A stretch of 64,000 bases of DNA, taken from NCBI RefSeq assembly GCF_900116145.1, contig NZ_FPAB01000002.1, positions 723,193 through 787,192 of the forward strand, written 5' to 3'. The position numbers and the translations under genes were made by a program. How positions within the stretch are numbered: position 1 is the stretch's first letter; each line of letters opens with the position of its first letter. The DNA comes from Streptomyces harbinensis. GTDB lineage: Bacteria; Actinomycetota; Actinomycetes; Streptomycetales; Streptomycetaceae. This document shows, in pieces, positions 61,401-64,000 of the stretch. The notes beneath the pieces are model-generated. The model was given only the letters and a program-made list of their open reading frames with translations. It did no database searches and was not told the DNA's origin.

Positions 61401-64000
61401 CCGACCCGGCCGTGCACATCCACCCCGACAGCGCCGCCTACATCATCCACACCTCCGGCTCCACCGGCACCCCCAAGGGAGTCGTGGTCACCCACGCCGG
61501 CATCGCCGCCCTGGCCGACACCCTGCTGGAGCGCTGCGCCGTCACCGCCGACGCCCGGGTGCTCCAGCTCGCCTCCCCCGGCTTCGACGCCTCGGCCCTG
61601 GAACTCGCCATGGCCTGGCGGGCCGGCGCCGCCCTGGTCGTCCCGCCGGCCGGACCGCTCGCCGGGGACGCGCTGCACACCGTGCTGCGCACCGAGCGCG
61701 TCACCCACGCCCTCATCCCGCCGTCCGTCCTGGCCACCGTGCCCCGCGAGGACCTCCCCGACTTCCGCTCACTCATCGTCGGCGCCGAATCCTGCCCGCC
61801 CGAGCTGGCCGCCGCCTGGTCGGCCGGCCGCCGGATGGTCAACGCGTACGGGCCGACCGAGAACACCATCGCCGTCAGCATCAGCGCCCCCGTCACCGGC
61901 GGCACCCTGCCCATCGGCACCCCGGTGCGCGGCACCCGCGTGTACGTACTGGACGACGCCCTGCGGCCGGTCCCACCCGGCATGCCCGGCGAACTGTACG
62001 CGGCCGGTCCCGGCGTGGCCCGCGGCTACCTCGGCCGGCCCGCGCTGACCGCGACCCGGTTCCTGCCCGACCCGTTCGGCCCCGGCCGGATGTACCGCAC
62101 CGGCGACCTGGCCCGCTGGACCACCGGCGGCGTACTGGAGTACCTGGGGCGGGCCGACGACCAGGTGAAGGTCCGCGGCGTACGCATCGAGCCCGGCGAG
62201 GTCGAATCGGTGCTGCGCGAGCACCCCGGGGTGGCCGGCGCCGTCGTGACCGCCCGCGAGGACCGGCCCGGCGACCGCCGCCTGGTGGCCTACGTCGTCC
62301 CCACCGCCGACGGCGAGTCCGCCGCGCAGGTCGCCGAGTGGCGCGACATCTACGAACGCGTCTACACCGGGGCGGACGCCGCCGAGTGGGGCGACGAGTT
62401 CACCGGCTGGAACTCCAGCTTCACCGGCGAGCCCATCCCGCTGCCCGAGATGGCCGACTGGCGGGACGCCGCCGTCGAACGCGTCATGGCCCACGCGCCC
62501 CGCCACGTGCTGGAGATCGGCGTCGGCTCCGGGCTCCTCATGGCGAAGATCGCACCCCGTGTGGAGAGCTACTGGGGAACGGATCTGTCCCCGGCCGCCA
62601 TCGAGCGGCTGCGCGGCCGGCTGCCCGGCGTGGAACTGCGCTGCCAGCCGGCGGACGACACCTCCGGACTGCCCGAAGGCCACTTCGACACCGTCGTCCT
62701 CAACTCGGTCGTCCAGTACTTCCCGGACGCCGGCTACCTCACCCGGGTACTCGAACAGGCCCTGACCCTGCTGGCCCCCGGCGGCCGGATCGTGGTCGGC
62801 GACGTCCGCAACGCCGCCACCCTGCGCCTGTTCCACACCGCCGTGCACCAGCACCGCATGCCCGACGCACCCGCCTCCGTACGGCGCGCCGCCGTCGAAC
62901 ACGCCGTCCTCGTCGAGAAGGAACTGCTGCTCGCCCCCGACTGGTTCCACCACTGGGCCGCCGAACACGGCGCCGCCGCCGACATCCGGCTCAAGCGCGG
63001 CACCGCGCACAACGAACTGACCTGCCACCGCTACGAGGTGGTCCTGCACACCGACCCCGCCGCGACGCTCCGGGTCGAGGACGTCCCGGTGGTGCCCACG
63101 ATGGACGACATCCGGGACCTGCCCGCCCGCGTCACCGGACTGGTCAACGGCCGCCTCGGCGCCGGCGGGACCGACCCCGAAACCGTGACCGCCCTCGCCG
63201 CCGAGCAGGGCCTGCAAGCCGTACTGACCTGGTCCGCCGGGGACTCCACCGCCTTCGAGGCCGTGTTCCTGCCCCCGGACGTCACCGCCCTGTCCGGCGT
63301 CTACCGCCCCGCTGCCCACCCCGGCGAACTCGCCACCAACCCGGCGGCCTCCCGGCAGGCCGGCGTCCTGCTCACCGCCCTGCGCGCCTACCTCGCCGAC
63401 CGGCTGCCCGAACACCTGCTGCCCTCCTCGGTGCTCGCGATCCCCGCCATCCCGCTGCTGGCCAGCGGCAAGGTCGACCGCAACGCGCTGCCCGCGCCCA
63501 CCGCACCGCACACCGCCACCGGCCCCGGCCGGCCGCCGCGCAACCCGCAGGAAGAGATGCTGTGCGCCCTCTTCAGCGAAGTCCTGGGCATCGCGAGCAC
63601 CCGAGTGGACGACTCGTTCTTCGACCTCGGCGGCCACTCCCTCCTCGCCACCCGGCTCATCAGCCGCATCCGCTCCGTCCTGGGCGTGGAACTCCCGATC
63701 CGGGTGCTGTTCGAAGAACCCACCGTGGCCGGCCTCGCCGCCCGTCTCCACGACGCCGACCGCGCCCGCACCGCCCTGACGGTGCGGGAACGCCCCGAGG
63801 TGCTGCCGCTGTCGTTCGCCCAGCAGCGCCTGTGGTTCCTGCACAAGCTCGACGGACCCTCCGCCACCTACAACATGCCGCTGGCCCTGCGCCTGCGCGG
63901 CCCGCTGGACCCGGAGGCACTGCGCACCGCGCTCGACGACGTGATCGCCCGGCACGAGGCGCTGCGCACCGTCTTCCCCGAGGTGGACGGTGCCCCCCGG
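43562..64000 (+). CDS. Giant non-ribosomal peptide synthetase, at least six complete modules, 3' end missing
   Basis: One uninterrupted frame of 6813 codons runs off the right edge. Domain order: A-MT-T, C-A-T, C-A-T, C-A-MT-T, C-A-T, C-A-MT-T, C(partial). There is no starter C domain, so module 1 loads the first amino acid. All five complete C domains have intact HHIAxDG and look like L-to-L condensers; no epimerase or thioesterase is present in the window. Methyltransferases ([12 protein letters not shown]) are embedded in A domains 1, 4 and 6, predicting N-methyl residues 1, 4 and 6. By my alignment A3 and A4 are threonine-type (DFWNVGMVHK, DFWNIGMVHK), and A1 and A5 share DAYWWGGTFK (probably a branched aliphatic residue). 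ATG 43562 follows GGGGGA. Codon 71 is TTA (43772-43774). No MbtH gene is visible. Confidence 0.95.
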   Translation, partial: MAASFASGFALSARTVTEFFAASVARNPAAVAVVSGETELTYAELAERSDRLAGRLRQHGVRPESRVAVLLPRSVDYVVAVLAVVRAGGVYVPVDPEYPPERRRYLLADARPVVVLDALPATEDRPEPPPAGGHPLGAAYIMYTSGSTGTPKGVEVTHADIVALTQDPCFAQGHERVLLHSPQVFDASTYELWVPLLRGGTVVVAPPGRLDTERLARTVAEHGVTALWLTAGLFSVMAEHHAEALAGVRQVWTGGDVVSPQAVRRVREAHPDLTVVNGYGPTETTTFAARHPVTGEVGAVVPIGAAMDAMRLHVLDTELRPVPPGTTGELYIAGTGVARGYLDRPALTAERFVADPYMPGERMYRSGDLVRRNADGDLEFLGRADDQLKLNGFRVEPGEVEAVLRDHPGVRDAVVVAREDRPGERRLVGYVVPAPTEGEAAEQLGEWHAVYESMYAESAPEAWDEDFTGWNSSYTGDPIPLPEMRAWRDAAVDTVLAGQPRRVLELGVGSGLLLARIAPRVDSYWGTDLSGTGIRRLRERIGGHPWADRVALRAQPADDLTGLPEGYFDTIVLNSVIAYFPHAGYLRDVLRGALALLAPGGRLIVGDVRNLATLRAFRAGVRAARYPGESPERARAAVEHAVRMEKELLLDPEWFHRFQEDEPDVTSVDIRLKRGAAHNELTRHRYEVVLHRGGAPADPQTRPELPVLPELRWGRDVHTVADAVERAPARFTGLPNARLESETRLTPPGTAAPAAAVDPEELARHAEQHGLTALLTPSGETPDAFDAVLLPGQAETPAVFRPGHGTRPLANDPSTARHSGALVPALRDHLRDRLPAHLVPSALVVLETIPLTANGKTDRRALPAPGRPTGTPLVPPSTPTETALCELYAEVLGISEVGVHDDFFELGGHSLLATRLASRVRATLGAELPVRTVFDAPTVAALAGRLAGGRTRTALTARPRPGLLPLSYAQRRLWFLHRLEGPSPTYNIPLVLSLSGPLDHTALRTALDDVVGRHEALRTVFAETDGVPHQVLREDPAVDLTPHDTTPDDLPDRLAAAARHGFRLDRDLPVRAWLFRTAPTEHTLLLLVHHIAGDGWSLTPLAADLMTAYTARRAGSPPAWTPLPVQYADYTLWQRDLLDDSLLTEQLDYWRRQLDGLPAELGLPTDRPRPATPSYRGAWLPLALDADLRQQVTELAQRTGTTAFMVLQASLAALFTRLGAGTDIPLGTPIAGRTDEALDELVGFFVNTLVLRTDTSGDPSFTELLARVRETSLAAYAHQDVPFEHLVEVLNPERLPGRHPLFQVGFAVQNTPRQELSVPGLTVRTRLESMGTSRFDLFVNVVEGADGFEGFVEYAADLFDATTVRTLLARWQRLLRALLAHPGRPIGTAGILTAAERHALAGWETGAPTGPQPDLLALFTAQDPAATALIGGERISYGELNRRANRLGHRLIARGVRPEDLVAVVLPRSVEFVVTVLAVLKAGAGYLPLDPAHPEAHRTRLLTEARPALVVDGPVESAAQPDTDPGVTVPAHTAAYVMYTSGSTGTPKGVQVTRADIVALATDPIFAQGHERVLFHSPPAFDASTYELWVPLLHGGTVVIGPDARAGTDALAAAVRDHGITALWLTSGLFAVVAEHHPETFRGLRHLGTGGDIVSLQALRTARAADPDLTLLHAYGPTETTTFATLHPVTGEPTGTVPIGRPTAGMRARVLDERLRRVPPGVTGELYLSGAGVARGYLGRPGATAERFVADPDGPGRMYRTGDLVRWNADGDLEFRGRADQQVKLRGFRVEPGEVEATLRAHPAVTDCAVLVRDGRLVAYVTGDPTGVRAYAREQLPAHLVPAAVVAVPVIPLTANGKIDRRALPAPEQPAGGPGRAPRSQHEEVLCGLFAEVLGVPRVGVDDGFFDLGGHSLLATRLVSRIRAVLDVELPIRALFESPTVAGLAQHLAGAGQAHPPLVPVPRPEVLPLSYAQRRLWFLHRLEGPSATYNIPLALRLTGTLDKDALRAALHDVLARHEVLRTVLPETDGEPRQVILDADTVPLDWRTRPVARADLDAALAEAAGHGFDLATDISVRAWLFEIEDTESVLLLLLHHIAGDGWSLGPLTRDLIAAYARRRSGLAPDWAPLPVQYADYTLWQRQLLGADGDPDSLLTRQLDYWTDTLAGLPELVTLPTTHPRPARSAHRGDLTWFELDAETHRQVLDLAQRSGATVFMVLQASLAALFTRLGAGTDIPVGVPIAGRTDEALDELVGYFVNTLVLRTDTSGDPTFTELLGRVREASLAAYAHQHVPFEYLVEVLNPPRSAAHHPLFQVMFALQNTPESRFTLPGIQVEAEPVGTGTARVDLAINLTERPGAAGLTGMVEYSSELFDRADVDTLLARWARLVRALAGTPDRPISRAPLLTAAEHAHLLGTPAPVAAPGPLLIDLVPGEADTTAVSFGNRTLSYRELEVRANRLAHWLIEQGVRPESRVALVLPRSADLVVAVLAVLKAGGAYVPVDPEYPEERRAFVVADAAPVVVLTELPEVSGYPATPPGVRVPDTAAAYVIYTSGSTGVPKGVVVSHRNVVRLLERTQPWFEVDASDVWVLFHSIAFDFSVWELWGALTRGGRLVIAPYETTRSPERFAALLADEGVTVLNQTPSAFYQLIAAAPELPDRIRLVVFGGEALDAARVTHWLTNCRTAPPRLVNMYGITETTVHVTAQPLTAGMTGSPIGEAIPDLRLHLLDDRLNPVPPGVTGELYVAGAGVARGYLGRPGLTAERFVPDPFGAPGTRLYRTGDLARRTRDGGLEFRGRADSQIKVRGFRIEPGEIEAALRDHPDVEDAVVVVREDRPGDRRLVAYVVGATAGLRDHVARRMPAHQVPAAVVSLPEIPLTPNGKLDRRALPAPEYGGSGGLARTPQEDLLCGLFAEVLGLPRVGVDDSFFDLGGHSLLATRLSSRVRAVLGTELPIRTLFDAPTPAGLARRLVRDGQVRMALRPRTRPETLPLSFAQRRLWFLHQLEGPSATTYNMPLTLRLTGVLDETALRAALDDVVARHESLRTVFPAVHGEPVQRIRPAARIAWHTERVTPDALADSLASAARHRFDLAEEIPIRAGLFRLSDTEAVLLVLFHHIAGDGWSMAPFARDLVTAFTARREGAAPDWPHLPVQYADYTLWQRELLGTDDDPAGIFATQVDYWRRHLAGLPERLELPTARPRPPVASYRGATGHFTIPAELHAAVEALALRSGATVYMVLQASLAALFTRLGAGTDIPLGTPIAGRTDEALDELVGFFVNTLVLRTDTSGDPSFTELLARVRETSLAAYAHQDVPFEHLVEVLNPRRSAAHHPLFQVALALQNHGAGEFTLPGLTLRVETADVGTARFDLLLSLTEQRAEDGRPQGIGGHAEYATDIHTASTVKTLVARWLRLLAAVTADPDQPVGRADILTAEERDRVLVGKGSQPETGTTATLIERFHSRARRSPRAIAVDGLSYRELDARANQLAHWLIEQGVRPEARVALLLPRSADLVVAVVAVLKAGGAYVPVDPDYPEERRAFIVQDAAPAVVLTDLPEVSGYPATPPGVRVPDTAAAYVIYTSGSTGTPKGVVVSHRNVVRLLEQTQPWFEVDSSDVWVLFHSIAFDFSVWELWGALTRGGRLVIAPYETTRSPERFAALLADEGVTVLNQTPSALYQLIAAAPELAESVRLVILGGEAVDAARVADWLAGLGEHAPEVVNMYGITETTVHVTAQPLTAGMTGSPIGEAIPDLRLYLLDPDLRPVPPGVTGELYVAGPGVARGYLGRPGLTAERFVPDPFASTGERMYRTGDLASHTPDGGLEFRGRADSQIKVRGFRIEPGEIEAALRDHPGVGEAVVVAREDQPGDRRLVAYVVPAAGAEADADGQVQEWREIYESMYGSADSAPWGDDFTGWNSSFTGRPIPLPEMADWRDAAVERVMEHAPRRVLEIGVGSGLLMSRIAPRVESYWGTDLSSVAIERLRGRLPGVELRCRPADDFTGLPEGHFDTVVLNSVIQYFPDADYLARVLAGAYALLTPGGRIVVGDVRHHGLLRAFHTEVVQRQTPDATPSVQRAAVEHAVLREKELLLDPAWFTRWAEEHHAVADIRLKRGAPRNELTAYRYEVVLHREPTEVVSAAGLAETDAPAAPPVRVTGLGNARLGPGGTDPEAIHAWAAEHGYRAITTWSAADPQRFDAVILPPGDAVVTDAYRPAAAPGGLANTPVTSRQVGALVTGLRDYLADRMPAHLVPSAVVAIADIPLTVNGKLDHRALPAPDFAGTGRAPRTPQEEVLCGLFAEVLGVSRAGIDDSFFDLGGHSLLATRLISRIRSVMGVVLPIRALFETPTVAGLAPQLGSGTAPRDELARQERPEVLPLSHAQQRLWFLYQLEGASPTYNMPLALRLTGETDRAALRAALDDVIARHEALRTVFPSVDGDPRQVVLPTATAEWTIREVPEDELYPALHEAARHPFALDRDIPVRAFLFPVASGECVVLVLLHHIASDGWSIGPLVRDLLSAYTARSGGAAPDWQPLPVQYADYTLWQQRRLGVDTDPDSVLTRQLGYWRAQLAGLPERITLPADRPRPAVPSYAGGLTWFELDEDLHRAVTALARQSGSTVFMVLQAAFAALCTRLGAGTDIPLGTPIAGRTDEALDELVGFFVNTLVLRTDTSGDPSFAELIERVRTTDLAAYAHQDVPFEYLVEELNPRRSSAHHPLFQVMFALQNAPEPDYRLPGVRVTGEPIGTGVSRVDLSVNLAERYADDGRPAGVLGWAEYATDLFDQATVDGLMARWLRFLTACVTAPDRPIGAADLLTEGEREALLDLKVLPTADRTVPEVFAAQDPAALALDGEERLTYGELDARSDRLASWLIGRGVRPESRVAVVLPRSVDYVIAVLAVLKAGGVYVPIDPEYPEHRRDLLLADAQPVVVLDGELPEGGGPVTGLPALRPDSGAYIMYTSGSTGTPKGVLVTHADIVSLTADPCWSEGHERVLFHSPQVFDASTYELWVPLLRGGTVVVAPQRPDTEQLARVIAEQRITGLWLTAGLFSVMAEHHPEAFAGVRQLWAGGDVVAPHAVHRIRTAHPDITVVNGYGPTETTTFAAHHPVTGEIGAAVPIGRPMHGTRLYVLDDRLRPVPPGVPGELYIAGAGLARGYLDQPARTAERFVADPYVPGERMYRTGDLVRHSTHRDLEFLGRADNQVKLRGFRVEPAEVESVLRGHPGVTQAVVLPRSGRLVAYVVGETDGVRDFLLQRLPDYLMPSVVVSVPEIPLTANGKLDRAALPDPLPVTTGQAPRTPREELLCGLFAEILGLPAVGVDESFFDLGGHSLLATRLISRIRSVLAVELPIRALFDTPTVAGLAARLTDTGPRRTAVTPRPRPDILPLSFAQQRLWFLHQLEGPSATYNMPLTLRLTGDLDRRALHDALADVVTRHELLRTRYPEVDGRPRQQILTPEEAAVTWQTEHVTDLPAALTRAARHGFDLARELPVRAWLFDTAPDEAVIVLLLHHIAGDGWSMGPLARDLIAAYTARREGTAPDWAPLPVQYADYTLWQRDLLGDSTDRDSLFARQLAYWRQHLEGLPEVLALPTDRPRPQAASYRGDNTPFRLDADLHRAVVRLAHRSGTTVFMVLQAALAALFTRLGAGTDIPLGSGIAGRTDQALDDLVGLFVNTVVLRTDTSGDPTFTELLDRVREASLAAYTHQDVPFEYLVEELNPVRSTTHHPLFQVALALQNMPQTAWELPGLVVRPEFTGTGTSRFDLLFSLNEEQDADGLPAGLTGWVEFATDLFDRATVDGMVARWTGLLAAAAGDADRRISEFDLLTEGEADRVLRTWNTTEPVAPVPFGALPSGAGDAPALAHGDRTLTYAELTARANQLAHWFIARGVRPESRVALVLPRSADLIVAILGVLRAGAAYVPVDPAQPAERQAFLLTDTDPVLVLRELPALDGVPATDPAVHIHPDSAAYIIHTSGSTGTPKGVVVTHAGIAALADTLLERCAVTADARVLQLASPGFDASALELAMAWRAGAALVVPPAGPLAGDALHTVLRTERVTHALIPPSVLATVPREDLPDFRSLIVGAESCPPELAAAWSAGRRMVNAYGPTENTIAVSISAPVTGGTLPIGTPVRGTRVYVLDDALRPVPPGMPGELYAAGPGVARGYLGRPALTATRFLPDPFGPGRMYRTGDLARWTTGGVLEYLGRADDQVKVRGVRIEPGEVESVLREHPGVAGAVVTAREDRPGDRRLVAYVVPTADGESAAQVAEWRDIYERVYTGADAAEWGDEFTGWNSSFTGEPIPLPEMADWRDAAVERVMAHAPRHVLEIGVGSGLLMAKIAPRVESYWGTDLSPAAIERLRGRLPGVELRCQPADDTSGLPEGHFDTVVLNSVVQYFPDAGYLTRVLEQALTLLAPGGRIVVGDVRNAATLRLFHTAVHQHRMPDAPASVRRAAVEHAVLVEKELLLAPDWFHHWAAEHGAAADIRLKRGTAHNELTCHRYEVVLHTDPAATLRVEDVPVVPTMDDIRDLPARVTGLVNGRLGAGGTDPETVTALAAEQGLQAVLTWSAGDSTAFEAVFLPPDVTALSGVYRPAAHPGELATNPAASRQAGVLLTALRAYLADRLPEHLLPSSVLAIPAIPLLASGKVDRNALPAPTAPHTATGPGRPPRNPQEEMLCALFSEVLGIASTRVDDSFFDLGGHSLLATRLISRIRSVLGVELPIRVLFEEPTVAGLAARLHDADRARTALTVRERPEVLPLSFAQQRLWFLHKLDGPSATYNMPLALRLRGPLDPEALRTALDDVIARHEALRTVFPEVDGAPR
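46436..49425 (+). other. NRPS module 2: C-A-T
   Basis: The C domain has [11 protein letters not shown] (second His at residue 1090). The A domain has YTSGSTG at residue 1539; its pocket reads D-A-Y-W-G-G-A-T-F-K by eye, which I cannot assign beyond 'aliphatic-like'. The T serine is at residue 1912. Confidence 0.8.
47173..47437 (+). repeat. Near-identical C-domain segment, copy 1 (module 2)
   Basis: These 265 bases match 53263-53527 in module 4 with about six mismatches counted by eye. The segment encodes the C-domain region from [16 protein letters not shown] to EHLVEVLNP. Confidence 0.8.
49440..52495 (+). other. NRPS module 3: C-A(Thr)-T
   Basis: The C domain has [11 protein letters not shown] at residues 2094-2095. 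The A domain reads [23 protein letters not shown] and [12 protein letters not shown], giving D-F-W-N-V-G-M-V-H-K, the established threonine code. The T serine is residue 2933. Confidence 0.85.
52500..56630 (+). other. NRPS module 4: C-A(Thr)-MT-T
   Basis: The C domain has [11 protein letters not shown]. The A pocket D-F-W-N-I-G-M-V-H-K is threonine-type and nearly duplicates module 3. The embedded methyltransferase motif [12 protein letters not shown] is at residue 3943 and the T serine at residue 4313. Predicted residue: N-methyl-threonine. Confidence 0.85.
53263..53527 (+). repeat. Near-identical C-domain segment, copy 2 (module 4)
   Basis: This is the partner of 47173-47437. Synonymous sites are also conserved, so the similarity reflects recent duplication or gene conversion, not selection on the protein alone. 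A further, more diverged copy begins near 57433 in module 5. Confidence 0.8.
56645..59660 (+). other. NRPS module 5: C-A-T
   Basis: The C domain has [11 protein letters not shown], with Ser where the other C domains have Gly. The A domain (YTSGSTG at residue 4951) has the same code as module 1, D-A-Y-W-W-G-G-T-F-K, so positions 1 and 5 should carry the same side chain, but only position 1 has a methyltransferase. The T serine is residue 5322. Confidence 0.8.
59680..63775 (+). other. NRPS module 6: C-A-MT-T
   Basis: The C domain has [11 protein letters not shown]. The A domain is of a different lineage from the others: its phosphate loop reads HTSGSTG (His for Tyr, residue 5963) and its pocket reads about D-A-L-L-I-G-A-I-A-K, which I cannot assign (hydrophobic or aromatic). 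The methyltransferase motif is at residue 6316 and the T serine at residue 6693. Confidence 0.8.
63785..64000 (+). other. NRPS module 7: start of a C domain, truncated by the window
   Basis: The C1 motif [27 protein letters not shown] region is present; the catalytic HHxxxDG lies beyond the window. At least one more module therefore follows. Confidence 0.85.

Noticed and set aside
57740..61708. Long antisense open frames across the NRPS, including one of over 1300 codons
   Set aside because: They are by-products of GC-rich codon use in the NRPS; no motif or ribosome-binding site supports them.

Overview
The window reads as chromosome of a Streptomyces-type actinomycete. GC is very high with strong third-position bias. 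There are rare TTA (bldA-type) leucine codons in secondary-metabolism genes, a tRNA gene without an encoded CCA, a LAxTG sortase signal, a CebR-like operator and many secreted polysaccharide hydrolases. No rRNA, CRISPR array, phage or intact insertion sequence was seen. All calls come from reading the sequence; no database search was run.

Layout. (1) 1-3222: an organic-acid module (TctC-type binding protein, IclR regulator, RraA/aldolase-like protein, D-2-hydroxyacid dehydrogenase) ending in a MITE-like palindromic repeat and a terminator. (2) 3349-5811: a Gfo/Idh/MocA oxidoreductase convergent with a DUF11 repeat protein. (3) 6245-12620: an AraC regulator, then a ferric-siderophore ABC importer (ATPase, lipoprotein, double-length FecCD permease) and a C39-like peptidase, behind a partial iron-box-like site. 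(4) 13143-21043: a compact biosynthetic operon. It holds an indigoidine-synthetase-type NRPS (A-Ox-T-TE, glutamine-type pocket) continued in frame by a PptA-like tautomerase, an EamA exporter, a serine acetyltransferase, a CysK-type enzyme and a questin-oxidase-family protein. (5) 21159-25004: an AraC regulator divergent from a PhyH / 111-aa orphan / ThuA / Gfo-Idh operon. (6) 25195-40685: a carbohydrate zone with GH10 xylanase, a Tat-type alpha/beta hydrolase, tRNA-Pro, an aldo/keto reductase, LacI plus GH51 arabinofuranosidase, GH81 beta-1,3-glucanase and a wall-anchored GH92-metallophosphatase fusion. (7) 40781-43204: two small membrane proteins and a transposase-derived helix-turn-helix protein. 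(8) 43562 to the right edge: one uninterrupted NRPS frame of at least 6813 codons: A-MT-T, C-A-T, C-A-T, C-A-MT-T, C-A-T, C-A-MT-T, C...

The strongest candidate for a new system is region 4. The pairing of a glutamine-cyclising blue-pigment synthetase with O-acetylserine-forming and CysK-type beta-substitution enzymes, a tautomerase, an oxygenase and an exporter suggests a pyridone-alanine (mimosine-like) product, or another shunt from the indigoidine monomer. The NRPS of region 8 should make an N-methylated peptide containing two adjacent threonines. TTA codons in the synthetase gene, its exporter, the large NRPS and the secreted hydrolase suggest that these are tied to the developmental bldA switch.
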